Shown piece by piece: positions 55,101 through 63,709 of a stretch of DNA of 64,000 bases. Each line of letters begins with the position of its first letter. The first letter of the stretch is position 1. Source of the stretch: Bacteroides fragilis (lineage in GTDB: Bacteria > Bacteroidota > Bacteroidia > Bacteroidales > DTGW01). Position numbers and translations under genes: made by a program. The notes under the pieces are model-generated. The model made no database searches. It worked only from the letters and a program-made list of their open reading frames with translations, and was not told where the DNA came from. The DNA lies in contig CAMDBI010000013.1 of NCBI GenBank assembly GCA_945889005.1, positions 26,635 to 90,634 of the forward strand, given 5' to 3'.

Positions 55101-55284
55101 CCCCGATCAGTTTGGTGGTCCGATGGGTAAAAAATTCAAAATGACTCGTATGCGAAATCTTATAAAGGATGTTTCGCAACTTCCTATGGAAGAACAGTAC
55201 AATTACATTCGAAACTCGTTCAATATTTGGAAAAACAATTACGAACAGGTCGACGATGTATTGTTTATGGGAATTAAAATTTAA
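52120..55284 (+). CDS. Reg_prop / Y_Y_Y sensor with SpoIIE phosphatase output
   Basis: A 1054-residue protein. After a signal peptide (1-26) come about twelve Reg_prop blades (IWLGTGAGV, IWFGFNDGS, LWIGTFGAG, IWIGTYSNG and similar), together forming two seven-bladed propellers, then a Y_Y_Y domain (about 660-735), a membrane helix (about 748-768), a coiled coil, and a SpoIIE phosphatase (about 815-1054; GDFYWFD, ADSTGHGVPGALMSM, FSDGFPDQ). This is the sensor half of a hybrid two-component system fused to a phosphatase in place of a kinase. The linker TDSITYAQKIQ is shared with the phosphatase at 18382. Confidence 0.92.
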   Translation: MNTSLSTEKNILVFLFIFSFVLISGQSINFKKYGIDEGINHPTIYTINQDAEGFIWLGTGAGVSFFDGQKFSPALLKESLFDAYPNVSYKDINGKIWFGFNDGSVAQTQGRKLTVLYKDTINPSVINTITSYDNNTVLAGSQNAGIIVFQNQKFSKIITEGLNKLVYSIYALNDKLLIGSSNGLYLYNISLKDNKLEQKSKIEGIPSSKVTCIVASAIKGEYWIGTDDAGFFKATIDIDKNIFIIDNVGEKFGLEEANIQNILEDKSGNLWIGTFGAGVYKIAFSKQTNTYNLLQTHNLGNGLTDDFIKVAFEDIEGNIWIGTYSNGLAAIVDEAFSFYNFKNEGISSDILSIAVEKDKIWMGGRNVLIKKTINGSDIQIVNEKNGLPTDAIISLLVDGETLWIGTEKKGIYKMDIKTLKISKFYYSLNSLENKINKLAIWKDNLWVATNGGVVNFNLKTKSETHYSTDNGGLPHNKINSLIVDKTGSVWIATKSTSIFSINSEKKYKIANAVDLEFTSLAFDKNGYLFAATYGDGIFHFDKNDSLNYYSEVNGLKSNYCYSLIPDNDGNIWVGHRLALSKILVGKKKIINYGNEIGIKGDCNFNSVAADGNGTLRFGTSDGIIQYNYLKSSGSLIPPMTNIISVKINDEEIDFSKPIVLPYGKYRIKIDFIGLNYKSPNTVKYQYLLEGWESQWSEVTSNTSVFYPRVEDGNFEFVLKAYNAEGVSQTIPLRMSIKIEAPLWKRWWFITLLVLLISYAVYWYIQYRERKQIEFQQYLQKLLDERTREVMEQKEEIEIKNRDITDSITYAQKIQNSILPSVRKIQENFSGCFILYQPRDIVSGDFYWFDRVSDDKFMIVCADSTGHGVPGALMSMIGTTLIKDICNRPDVVSPLNVLQKLDEEMIRTLNQNFEAEKSSDGMDLIVCEINTTTNVVKIASAMRPVIIYQNHQEVYIAGSKNSIGGETYMNQAKEFEELSYQLSKGDIIYMFSDGFPDQFGGPMGKKFKMTRMRNLIKDVSQLPMEEQYNYIRNSFNIWKNNYEQVDDVLFMGIKI

Positions 55285-55298
55285 TTTTTTAAAATTAC

Positions 55299-55838
55299 AT
55301 GAATTCGTCAAAGAGCAATGAAGCCTTAAGTTTTAAAAAAGTTTGGCTGCTTTTTCAGGAATCTAACAAGCAATTGAAAGGTGCCGAGAAAAAATTGATG
55401 AAACTTTATGCCGCCATGGCTGGAATTGGCAAAAATAAGAAAGTTGTTGCGGAAGAGTTTTTTTTCAATGCCCTTAAAAATAACGAGAATTTACTTGATA
55501 TTAATTACAATTACACCGAGCATTTAGTTGGTCACAACAAAAAATTATCGTGTATTTTTGATATTGTATTGTTTGGCGACGATCATATTATTTTGGTCGA
55601 GGTGAAACATAAACTTCATCTTTCCGATGTTACAGATTTCTGCGACCGCAAATTGGTCGATTTTCGTCTACAATTTCCAAAATATTCGCCCAAGAAATTG
55701 TTTGGCTGTATAGCAGCTCAACATATTCCATCAAAAAGTCTGGAATTGGCAAGCCAAAATGGAATAATCGTTATTACAAAGGACAATAATACCTTTAGAG
55801 TGTTAAATGACAAATATTTTAAGCCAAGTTGTTTTTAA
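55299..55838 (+). CDS. PD-(D/E)XK nuclease-like small protein
   Basis: A 179-residue protein with a coiled-coil-like N-terminal helix and a C-terminal alpha/beta domain. The strands FDIVLFGDDHIILVEVKHKLH give the D-x(8-14)-E-x-K pattern of PD-(D/E)XK nucleases (Asp, Glu and Lys in order), and similar proteins are common in Bacteroidota as DUF3782-like entries. It follows the Reg_prop gene by 14 bp and is convergent with the helicase gene 13 bp away. Nuclease activity is inferred from the motif only. Confidence 0.65.
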   Translation: MNSSKSNEALSFKKVWLLFQESNKQLKGAEKKLMKLYAAMAGIGKNKKVVAEEFFFNALKNNENLLDINYNYTEHLVGHNKKLSCIFDIVLFGDDHIILVEVKHKLHLSDVTDFCDRKLVDFRLQFPKYSPKKLFGCIAAQHIPSKSLELASQNGIIVITKDNNTFRVLNDKYFKPSCF

Positions 55839-55851
55839 CCCATTTCCCCAT

Positions 55852-58803
55852 TTAATCGAACAAACTCGTAATTTCTTCGCTAGTAAACGCTTTAAACGGA
55901 TTGTTCTGATTGATAAACAGATCGGCAAGTGCCGATTTTCTTTCCTGTAAAAGTTGTATTTTTTCCTCTATAGTATCCTTACTAATAAAACGATAGCAAA
56001 AAACTTTTTTGTTTTGCCCAATACGATGTGCCCGACTAATTGCCTGGTTTTCGGATGCTGGGTTCCACCATGGATCGAGCATAAAGACATAATCGGCGGC
56101 TGTTAGATTAAGTCCTGTTCCTCCGGCTTTCAACGAAATAAGGAAAATGCGATTGTCGATATCGTCCGAAAATTCTGAAATAACTTTGCCCCGATCGTTG
56201 GTAGCGCCTGTTAGCATTGAATATTTCCAGTTGTGCTCGCGGAGTCTTTCTGCCACAAGGTTTAGATGTTTAACATAAGACGAAAAAATCAACACTTTAT
56301 GTTTCTCAACTATTATATTTTCAATATTGTGCATGATTTCGTCAAACTTACCTGAGCCACAAACAGGGTCAAAACCAGTGAGTCCCGGATGATTAGAAAT
56401 CATTCGCAAAGTATTAAGCCCTTTAAGAATGGCTATCGACGATTTGGCAAAGCCCCTTTTGTCGATAGTGTCGAGTATCAGATTCCTAATTTTAGATTTT
56501 TCTTCTTCGTATATACTGCGTTGCAATTCGGTCATTTCGCAAAACAATGTTTGCTCGGTGAGCAATGGCAACTCTTTGGCTACTTCTTCCTTTTTTCGAC
56601 GTAGTATAAAAGGATTAATTATTATTTGCAGTTTTTTTTGTTTACGAATATCGCTTAGCTTTTCTATGGGAGTTACAAATTCTTCTTTAAAGTAATTGCT
56701 GCTTTTGAGAAGGCCACGATTCACAAAATTGAGTTGAGCCCATAGGTCAATAAGGCTATTTTCGATAGGTGTGCCGGTTAGTACGAGCTTATTGTCGCTT
56801 TGTAGCTGAACCACTGCTTTATATATTTTCGAATCAGGATTTTTAATCATCTGACTCTCGTCCAGGATAATGTAATTGAAATGGAAGTTTTTCAAATTTT
56901 CAATCTCGTTGCGTACCACTCCATACGATGTTAACACTATGTCGCTATTCATAAGGTCGGCAACGTTTTTGGTCCGATGTATGCCAAAGAATTTATATAC
57001 TTTGAGCGATGGTGCAAAACGGCCGATTTCTCTTTCCCAATTGTGAATGAGCGATACAGGCATTACGATCATATTGGTAAGCGTAATCATAGTAGGTTGA
57101 GTAGGATGGTTGCTAAAAAGGCTCAACTGAACTTCGTTTTTAGGGCACGAACGTTTCTTGGTCACAACAGCATTGGGGTTTTCTTCTTTTATTTTCAACA
57201 AAAGCGATATGGTTTGTATCGTTTTGCCTAATCCCATATCGTCGGCAAGGCAGCCACCCATACGGTTTTTGTACAGTTGGTACATCCAAAAGTATCCTGT
57301 TTTTTGGTATTCGCGCAAAGTGGCATTGAGCCCTACCGGCACTGGAAAGGCCTCGATTTGCGTACTATTGAGCTTAGCCTGAATATCCAACAGTTTTGAG
57401 CTCGTGAGTTGCCCAATACTTTCGTTTATTACTTGAAAATGGTGTTTGCGAAATCTGATTGTTTCGTTTTGTTCTTCTCCAAATATAAAAAATTCGTTGA
57501 ATCGCGAAAACCATTCGAGTGGAATTATTGCAAGAGTTCCATTTGGCAATGTAAATTCGCGAAGTCCCATTAAAATATGCTTTCGAAAGCGGTAAAATGG
57601 TATTTGGAATTCACCAAAAACGACCATTCCTTTTACATCGAACCAATCGTTGTTGGTTTGAACATCGAGACTGAAATCGATGGTTTCGAGACAATATTCT
57701 TTCTCCGATTTCATTTGTTCAACTACAATTCCGGCCTTGTCTAACTTCATCCGGTTCATATTGATCCAGTTGATATATTCGTACTTGGTCAAAAGTTCAT
57801 CGGTTGCCTGAATCGAAGAAACTACATAAAATGAACCCGATTCGAGTGTTAATTGCAAATCGTTCAACTTTTCGAGTACTTTTTTCTCCCAGTCCGAATC
57901 TCTAATTATTTTTGTAAATACATATCGTTCGTCCCTTGTTTCGAGCGAAACCGTGCTCGTTTGATCCGAATCGGCCCTGAAACGCTCGTTGCCATACATA
58001 TAATAAAACCTGAATCCACTCATGCCAAGCAGATTGCTGTCGAGTACTAACAAGGCTTTCTTCTCGGCCAACTCCTCAACTATCGAAAAACCTACCGCTT
58101 TGACCGGATAATGAAGTATGGCTTTTTTTACAAATGTCGAAAGGTATTCTTGTTCTGTATTTTTAGGAATATTGATGAAGTCTTTCGTAAAAAAAGGAAT
58201 TAGTTTTTTTGAATCCAGATTTTCGACGTGAATTAACGAGTTTTTTATCATAACCCAACACGGCTGATTAGTCAAAAAAATATGCGGCTGATTGTTGAGT
58301 TTAATGTCTTTATCGGCTTTTCTGATACTTAAAAAATAACGAAATTCAACATCGGTTCTTATAAAGTTAAAAACAGGCTGAGCCGGAATTGTTTCAAATA
58401 ACACCAAATCGTCGTCGTGCACGACCGAATAATTTTTCTCTTTTTTGTATATGTTTATTTTCGATGTTGGCAGAATATCAAGAATTTTTAAAATTCGTTT
58501 TTCTATATTGGGCCTTATTATTTGAGTATAATATTTGTCATCTATTGTGTCGAAAAATTCTTTGAAACTTCTTTTTTTCCCGTAAACCTTGTGTATGGTT
58601 TTCTCGTGATATTCCGATGCAATATTTAAAATAGATAATTGAGACTCACTTAGCTTAAAATCTATGTTTGGTAAATTTTCGGGAGTAAGTATATCGCTCA
58701 ATTGAAAGAAAGACTGACCAGGCCTACGGTCAATAATATATGGGACCAGCATTTCGCCTAGCTTACGATGTGTGCTAAATACCAAAATAAATTCCCTTGC
58801 CAT
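55852..58803 (-). CDS. SNF2-family DEAD/DEAH helicase
   Basis: The 983-residue protein has an N-terminal ~480-residue region and a SNF2-type helicase core. Motif I is DDMGLGKTIQ near residue 522, motif II is DESQ (the usual DEAH/DEAQ with Ser), and the C-terminal helicase half carries LISLKAGGTGLNLTAAD and DPWWNPASENQAISRAHRIGQ. This is the bacterial SNF2/RapA-like family that translocates on DNA or moves proteins from it. Its N-terminal region resembles the SWIM-less type of large bacterial SNF2 proteins. It is divergent from the LysM gene. Confidence 0.93.
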   Translation of the reverse strand: MAREFILVFSTHRKLGEMLVPYIIDRRPGQSFFQLSDILTPENLPNIDFKLSESQLSILNIASEYHEKTIHKVYGKKRSFKEFFDTIDDKYYTQIIRPNIEKRILKILDILPTSKINIYKKEKNYSVVHDDDLVLFETIPAQPVFNFIRTDVEFRYFLSIRKADKDIKLNNQPHIFLTNQPCWVMIKNSLIHVENLDSKKLIPFFTKDFINIPKNTEQEYLSTFVKKAILHYPVKAVGFSIVEELAEKKALLVLDSNLLGMSGFRFYYMYGNERFRADSDQTSTVSLETRDERYVFTKIIRDSDWEKKVLEKLNDLQLTLESGSFYVVSSIQATDELLTKYEYINWINMNRMKLDKAGIVVEQMKSEKEYCLETIDFSLDVQTNNDWFDVKGMVVFGEFQIPFYRFRKHILMGLREFTLPNGTLAIIPLEWFSRFNEFFIFGEEQNETIRFRKHHFQVINESIGQLTSSKLLDIQAKLNSTQIEAFPVPVGLNATLREYQKTGYFWMYQLYKNRMGGCLADDMGLGKTIQTISLLLKIKEENPNAVVTKKRSCPKNEVQLSLFSNHPTQPTMITLTNMIVMPVSLIHNWEREIGRFAPSLKVYKFFGIHRTKNVADLMNSDIVLTSYGVVRNEIENLKNFHFNYIILDESQMIKNPDSKIYKAVVQLQSDNKLVLTGTPIENSLIDLWAQLNFVNRGLLKSSNYFKEEFVTPIEKLSDIRKQKKLQIIINPFILRRKKEEVAKELPLLTEQTLFCEMTELQRSIYEEEKSKIRNLILDTIDKRGFAKSSIAILKGLNTLRMISNHPGLTGFDPVCGSGKFDEIMHNIENIIVEKHKVLIFSSYVKHLNLVAERLREHNWKYSMLTGATNDRGKVISEFSDDIDNRIFLISLKAGGTGLNLTAADYVFMLDPWWNPASENQAISRAHRIGQNKKVFCYRFISKDTIEEKIQLLQERKSALADLFINQNNPFKAFTSEEITSLFD

Positions 58804-58921
58804 GCTTCCCTATAGAATAAACCGCTAAGATAGGAAGCTATTTTTTAACTTTCGCTTTAAATAATTATTTTTTAAATAAAATTTGTTCATTAACTTTAAA
58901 ATCTTTTTTAACACTAGAAAC

Positions 58922-60847
58922 ATGCAAAAGCAATTGATTATCTGCTTGTTTTACAGATTTTTTGTAGTAAACATTTTAGTATTTTTCCCAGTTTTGGTAT
59001 TTTCGCAATACCAAAATACAAATGCAGTTAAATCGCAAGAAAAAGTTCTTGTTGGCGAACAAACTTTCTTTTTACACAAAGTTTCAGCGGGCGAAACTCT
59101 TTATTCTATTTCTCGCTTATATGGTGTAAAGGTCGGAGATATAGTCGTTTCTAATATCGAACAATCAGGCGAACTTAAACCCGGCATGAATATTAATGTC
59201 CCCGATATTTCTGCTCAATTAAATAATGAGTACCGTTTGAGCAATTCCGACACCTATTTTTGGCATATTGTAGACCGGCGACAAACAGCTTATAATATTG
59301 CTCAAAAATATTACACTACTGTTGAACTCATTCGAGACTTAAATCCCGAAATAAAAATTGAAAATTTAAAGTCGAAACAGGCTATAAAAATTCCTTTTCC
59401 TTCAAAATTTGAAAACATTACAAAATTCGAATACGACTCTTTAAAATTTATAGCTCATAAAGTACAGGCAATGGAAACTTTGTACTCTTTTTCAAAGCAA
59501 TACAATATATCTATAGAAGAAATTTATAAAATAAACCCTAAAGTTCAAAAAGAAGGACTTAAGGCGGGCGAATTTATTTTATTGCCACGTACAAAAACAG
59601 ACAGCTTAGTTGCAAAAAATAATGAAAAATTAAATTCGCAAGATTGGGGCACTATCGATAGTATCGAATGTGCTCAACATAAATCAAATGTGCGAATTAG
59701 TCAAATAAATGTTGTCATGTTTTTGCCTTTTTTTACTAAGTTATTCGAATCGAGCGATGAAAACAAAACGACCGACAATACTCAAATAAAAAAGCCTGAA
59801 TTAAAAATTAACCCTACATCGGCAAGTTTCATTGAATTTTACAATGGAGCGCAGCTGGCTTTCAAAAAGCACAAAGAAAATGGCATGAAAATCGATTTGC
59901 AGGTGTTCGATACCGAAACCGATAAGCCTTTTCAGCAGATTTTATCAAACTCGAAACTTTCGGAAGCCAATCTGATCGTTGGTCCAGCTTTTAACGATCA
60001 AATGAAACAATTGCTTCCTTTGATCGACTCTTCGGTAATTGTAGTATCGCCAGTTTCGGACAAAGAAGATATTCTCAAAGGTCATAAGTCGCTCTCGATG
60101 ATAGTGCCTCCCGGTAAAGTTGAGGAAAAGTGTTTTGTACAAATGATGAAGAGGCACAAAGACAAAAACATTGTACTTGTGCACCCAAACGATATTAATT
60201 ATTATAATAAAACCCTTTCTTATCGCAGTTATTTGAATCAAATGGGAGAGGACTCGAGTCTTTTCTTTAAAGATTATGCCATCACGAACTTCGACTTGTC
60301 GAAACTTGAGAGTTTGTTTCAGTATGGAATAGAAAATGTATTGGCAATACCAGTAAACGACGAGGCTTTTGTAAACAGTGTTATTCTTAGTATGCGCAAT
60401 TTTATGATTGCCCACATCGACTCGGTGTACAAGTTTACAATACTTGGAATGCCCGAATGGCTCAATTATAAAACCATCGATATTGAAACCCTATTTACCT
60501 ACGAATACCAGTATGTAACGCCATTTTATACAGATCACAACAACTCGAAAAACAAGAAGTTTTACTCAGATTTCGACAAGATGTTTAGATACGAACCATT
60601 GAAAACAGCACCATTGTTAGGCTACAATTATGCAATGCTTGGTTATGAAATAATTGATTATTATCTTTCATTTTATTCTGAATATGGCAGTAAATGCCCA
60701 CGATGTATATCATGTTTTAAAAAAGAGGGTATATCAACAAATTTTAATTTTAAATATTTTTCATCATCAGAAGGAGCTGTCAATACTACTTTTCATTATA
60801 TCAGGTTTTTGCCCGATTATACTATAGATCATGATATGTTTAAATAA
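58922..60847 (+). CDS. LysM and periplasmic-binding-protein-like fusion
   Basis: The ATG at 58922 starts QKQLIICLFYRFFVVNILV, a signal peptide; the longer frame from 58883 is rejected. Three LysM domains follow at about 38-85, 95-145 and 165-210 (HKVSAGETLYSISRLYGVKVGDI, HIVDRRQTAYNIAQKYYTT, HKVQAMETLYSFSKQYNIS), which bind peptidoglycan. Residues about 245-630 form a type I periplasmic-binding fold (INVVMFLPFFTKLFE, NLIVGPAFNDQM) related to amino-acid-binding proteins. The family is common in Bacteroidota; the role is unknown but must be in the periplasm near the wall. Confidence 0.9.
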   Translation: MQKQLIICLFYRFFVVNILVFFPVLVFSQYQNTNAVKSQEKVLVGEQTFFLHKVSAGETLYSISRLYGVKVGDIVVSNIEQSGELKPGMNINVPDISAQLNNEYRLSNSDTYFWHIVDRRQTAYNIAQKYYTTVELIRDLNPEIKIENLKSKQAIKIPFPSKFENITKFEYDSLKFIAHKVQAMETLYSFSKQYNISIEEIYKINPKVQKEGLKAGEFILLPRTKTDSLVAKNNEKLNSQDWGTIDSIECAQHKSNVRISQINVVMFLPFFTKLFESSDENKTTDNTQIKKPELKINPTSASFIEFYNGAQLAFKKHKENGMKIDLQVFDTETDKPFQQILSNSKLSEANLIVGPAFNDQMKQLLPLIDSSVIVVSPVSDKEDILKGHKSLSMIVPPGKVEEKCFVQMMKRHKDKNIVLVHPNDINYYNKTLSYRSYLNQMGEDSSLFFKDYAITNFDLSKLESLFQYGIENVLAIPVNDEAFVNSVILSMRNFMIAHIDSVYKFTILGMPEWLNYKTIDIETLFTYEYQYVTPFYTDHNNSKNKKFYSDFDKMFRYEPLKTAPLLGYNYAMLGYEIIDYYLSFYSEYGSKCPRCISCFKKEGISTNFNFKYFSSSEGAVNTTFHYIRFLPDYTIDHDMFK

Positions 60848-60875
60848 AAAAGTCCTCAAATTGTAAGGACTTTTT
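60846..60875. terminator. Bidirectional terminator hairpin
   Basis: AAAAAGTCCT (60847-60856) and AGGACTTTTT (60866-60875) form a perfect 10-bp stem with a 9-nt loop and A/T runs on both sides. It lies at the LysM stop codon, between that gene and the convergent sigma factor gene, and can terminate both. Confidence 0.85.
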
Positions 60876-60936
60876 ATTTAAAAAAACAAGAAAAATTAAA
60901 ACACATATTTATGAGAATGAAAAAGTATTCGGTAAT

Positions 60937-61443
60937 CTATGCTGCGTAATCTTTAAGTTCTTCCATCAATTTTTTTCGCGAAAAGAAAATACGACTTTTA
61001 ACAGTTCCTATGTTAAGCTCCAATTTATCGGCTATTTCTTTGTATTTATAACCTTCGTAGTGCATTTGAAGCGGTACACGAAATTCGTCGTCCAAATTTT
61101 GAATGTTATTGTATAGCTCTTTAGCGGCCAATCTCGAATCGGGATCTTCGTTTCCTTTGGCACTTGGCTGGTTCAGAAAATACTCATTCTTGGTATGGTC
61201 GCGATGAGTATTTTGCCTCATGTTGCGACGATAGTTATTGATAAAAGTATTTTTCATAATGGTATAAGTCCAAGCCTTAAAATTGTCGTTGTTGATAAAT
61301 TTATCTTTGTAAATCAAGGCTTTCAAATATGTTTCCTGAAGCAAGTCCTTAGCTTCTTCGCGGTTGGCTGTTAAACTATATGCAAAACGTTGAAGGCTGT
61401 TTTCAAGGCTAATGAGTCTGTGTTGAAATTCAATGGCAGTCAT
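60937..61443 (-). CDS. ECF-type RNA polymerase sigma factor
   Basis: A 168-residue sigma-70 family protein of ECF size. Region 2 includes ANREEAKDLLQETYLKAL and FKAWTYTIMKNTFINNYRR; region 4 includes LDDEFRVPLQMHYEGYKYKEIADKL and GTVKSRIFFSRKKL. There is no anti-sigma gene next to it. The ATG at 61443 is used; the TTG ten codons upstream lies beyond the candidate -7 box at 61471-61478. Its regulon is unknown; in Bacteroidota stand-alone ECF factors often control envelope or metabolic genes. Confidence 0.95.
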   Translation of the reverse strand: MTAIEFQHRLISLENSLQRFAYSLTANREEAKDLLQETYLKALIYKDKFINNDNFKAWTYTIMKNTFINNYRRNMRQNTHRDHTKNEYFLNQPSAKGNEDPDSRLAAKELYNNIQNLDDEFRVPLQMHYEGYKYKEIADKLELNIGTVKSRIFFSRKKLMEELKDYAA

Positions 61444-61470
61444 AACTATTTTGTTTAATGATTGTGCAAT

Positions 61471-61498
61471 CAAAATTAGTATTAATTAAACAAATATA
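61471..61498 (-). promoter_or_regulatory. Two candidate -7 boxes for the ECF sigma gene
   Basis: The minus strand reads TATATTTG (61498-61491) and TAATTTTG (61478-61471), both matching TAnnTTTG, placed about 50 and 30 bp before the ATG at 61443. Neither has a good -33 TTG. One may be real. Confidence 0.45.
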
Positions 61499-61868
61499 AA
61501 AATTAGATTCTCTTAAATATCTAAAATAGAACTTAAAATATACGTATATGAAATATGTAAATAGAATATAATCAACATTTAAAATCGATATTATTTGTAT
61601 GTTTATAAATAAGGTTTAAATAAAAAATGGTTTTTATTATGTTTAACATAAAGTATAAAAAAATAAACAAAAAACAAGTATGAAAATGCATAAAAATATT
61701 GTTTTCAGTTATTTATAATTAGTCTAAATGAATTTTTGTTTAAAAAATTTTTGTCTGAAAGAAATTTGAAATTATTTGGCTTTAAACAATAACTTTATTT
61801 TTACTTTGTTGGCGAAAAATATAAAGATAGTTTCTCGTTTAATTAAATGAAAATCATTAATCAAAAAG
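61499..61868. other. Very AT-rich divergent spacer
   Basis: The ~370 bp between the sigma factor and DUF3109 genes are extremely AT-rich and carry no gene, hairpin or repeat that I can support. Confidence 0.5.
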
Positions 61869-62435
61869 ATGATACAAATCGACAAAACCATAGTAAGTTT
61901 TGAAGTATTAAAGAAAAAATTTGAATGCAATCTTTCGAAATGCAAAGGGGCATGTTGTATATTGGGCGATTCGGGAGCTCCCCTCGAAGAAAGTGAAACA
62001 GAAATACTCGACAAGATTTTCACTAAAATAAAACCGTATTTAAGAAAAGAAGGAATAGAATCTATTGAAAAGCAAGGCACATGGGTTATTGACAGCGATG
62101 GCGATATGGTAACTCCGCTGATCGAAGGCAAGGAATGTGCTTATGTTGTGTTCGATGGCGATATTGCACTTTGTGGCATCGAAAAAGCCTGGTTCGACAA
62201 GAAAATTAAATTTCGAAAGCCCATTTCGTGCCACTTATATCCGGTTCGTGTAAAAAAATATGCCGAGTTCGATGCTGTTAATTATAATGAATGGGATATT
62301 TGTAAAGATGCAGTCATTCAAGGTGAAAAAAATAATTCTGAACTATACTTATATTTAAAAGAACCCTTGGTTCGGAAATTTGGAAAGAAATGGTACGAGG
62401 AATTAACAATTGCCAAAAAATTGCTCGAGAAGTAA
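61869..62435 (+). CDS. DUF3109 family cysteine-rich protein
   Basis: A 188-residue protein. Conserved cysteines lie in FECNLSKCKGACCILGDSG near the N-terminus, with later ones in EGKECAYVVFDGDIALCGIEKA, PISCHLYP and WDICKDA. The pattern is that of DUF3109, related to YkgJ-type proteins that may bind zinc or an iron-sulphur cluster. No function is established to my knowledge. It stands alone between the sigma factor and an accessory pair. Confidence 0.85.
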   Translation: MIQIDKTIVSFEVLKKKFECNLSKCKGACCILGDSGAPLEESETEILDKIFTKIKPYLRKEGIESIEKQGTWVIDSDGDMVTPLIEGKECAYVVFDGDIALCGIEKAWFDKKIKFRKPISCHLYPVRVKKYAEFDAVNYNEWDICKDAVIQGEKNNSELYLYLKEPLVRKFGKKWYEELTIAKKLLEK

Positions 62436-62590
62436 AATATAAAAAGACACTAAAATTTAATTTTATATTTGACAATCTCAAATAGTCAAATCTGTATTGT
62501 TAAATATAATGAATATGAATAAATTGAAACTTTACTTTATTAACTTTTTTAGTTATAAGTTGTTTCAGGAAATTGCAAAAGTAACTTATC

Positions 62591-62608
62591 CAAAGTTTCA
62601 AACTTTTG
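62591..62608. repeat. Short palindrome in the 3' region of DUF3109
   Basis: CAAAGTTT and AAACTTTTG around a single C form a near-perfect short palindrome. The 208-bp gap between DUF3109 and the HEPN gene holds nothing else that I can support. Confidence 0.35.
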
Positions 62609-62643
62609 AACAAGTTTAAAAGGGAAGTTAATAATTGGTGTTT

Positions 62644-63033
62644 CTATTTTGCCAATATATCCTCAATTATTTTTATCAGATTTGAAACGGGATCAAAGTA
62701 TGGATTTACTTTGTTTTCTGTAAAATCGAATAAATCATCATAATCTCCCTTTTGTCTCCAAGTAAACAATTGCGAATAAATCTTTCCGTAATCTTTGGAT
62801 ATCAAATTGGTTTTAATGAAGTGTTCTGTAAATTTAGATTTTGTTCCATTATGAGTAGTAGAGTTGATATCGGAATTTAGCAATAATGCGGTAACAGCAT
62901 AATAAGAAGCGTAATAAAGTCGATTAATTGTTGAATTCCATTTTTGTTTATCGGCTAAAATCTTTGCATCATCCAAAGTATCTTTTGCACGAAACATGCG
63001 ATACTTAATCAAATCATCCTTTGTTCCTGTCAT
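62644..63033 (-). CDS. HEPN-domain protein of an MNT-HEPN pair
   Basis: A 129-residue helical protein of the HEPN group, close to the UPF0332 type. NRLYYASYYAVTALLLNS is the conserved second helix, and RQKGDYDDLFDF matches the motif near the end of this subfamily. The position that is His in RX6H HEPN ribonucleases is Tyr45 here (Arg38 + 7), so RNase activity of the standard type is doubtful. The start overlaps the MNT gene stop by 4 bp. In such pairs the HEPN is the toxin and MNT the antitoxin. Confidence 0.85.
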   Translation of the reverse strand: MTGTKDDLIKYRMFRAKDTLDDAKILADKQKWNSTINRLYYASYYAVTALLLNSDINSTTHNGTKSKFTEHFIKTNLISKDYGKIYSQLFTWRQKGDYDDLFDFTENKVNPYFDPVSNLIKIIEDILAK

Positions 63034-63350
63034 TTTAGTCTAATGGCTTCTTTATTAATATTTGAATATAATGGTGTAGCTGTGTGTTTTGTTGTCCAAT
63101 CCTGTTTTGAATAAATCAATGGCGAAATTATTTCACCTGTTTCTAATTCTACCTCATATAAGTTATCCATAAATTTTGTTTCAAAATCAAATGAAACTTG
63201 AGGTGTATTAAGCAAAATTAATAAATCCCAATCCGAACTTTTTTTTGCTGTTCCTCGTGCTCGAGAACCATATAAATAAAGTTCTGAATTTGGAGCTGTT
63301 CGATTAACAATATCAACAATTCTTTTAATTATTATATCTTGCTTTTTCAT
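63030..63350 (-). CDS. Minimal nucleotidyltransferase (MNT) antitoxin
   Basis: The 106-residue product has the polymerase-beta-type nucleotidyltransferase motif GSRARGTAKKSSDWD (Gly28-Ser29, Asp40 and Asp42), a complete GSx10DxD site. In MNT-HEPN pairs this protein AMPylates or otherwise blocks the HEPN toxin. It is the first gene of the pair and overlaps it by 4 bp (ATGA). Nucleotide use and target are inferred from the family. Confidence 0.9.
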   Translation of the reverse strand: MKKQDIIIKRIVDIVNRTAPNSELYLYGSRARGTAKKSSDWDLLILLNTPQVSFDFETKFMDNLYEVELETGEIISPLIYSKQDWTTKHTATPLYSNINKEAIRLK

Positions 63351-63399
63351 AACTCAAAGATACTACTTATTACATAATAATCAATTAATTATCATAACT

Positions 63400-63680
63400 T
63401 TTTGGGTGGTGCAAATATTTAAGTTGGCTCGATTGCAGACTAGAGTCGGAGCTGAGTCCTTCCTGGGTTTATAACCCTGAAACGACCGATGAAAGCTGAT
63501 GGTGTCTGAAGCAAATGCAACTTTTAATCGCGGAGCATATTTGATTGCAGCAGTTTGGCTAAAGCCAAAAGAAGAAGTGGGGCCATTTATTTTAATAGAT
63601 CGTACCTTTAAAAGAATGGAAAAGAAGGAAAGGGTAATGAACATTACTAAAGTAATAAAAACTGTGTTGCAGTAATAATT
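63400..63680. other. Unassigned GC-richer patch
   Basis: An interval of higher GC than its surroundings. The minus strand has an open frame of 107 residues (63381-63704) and the plus strand an open stretch ending at 63676 (EANATFNRGAYLIAAVWLKP); neither resembles a family I know. A small hairpin GGGTT-TAT-AACCC lies near 63468. It may be a mobile-element or gene remnant. Confidence 0.3.
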
Positions 63681-63709
63681 TGAGTAGGTTGGTGTCAAAT
63701 ACAAAATGT

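Noticed and set aside
63381..63704. 107-residue minus-strand ORF as a real gene
   Set aside because: Composition is odd, it has no start signal, and the opposite strand is also partly open; recorded as an unassigned patch only.
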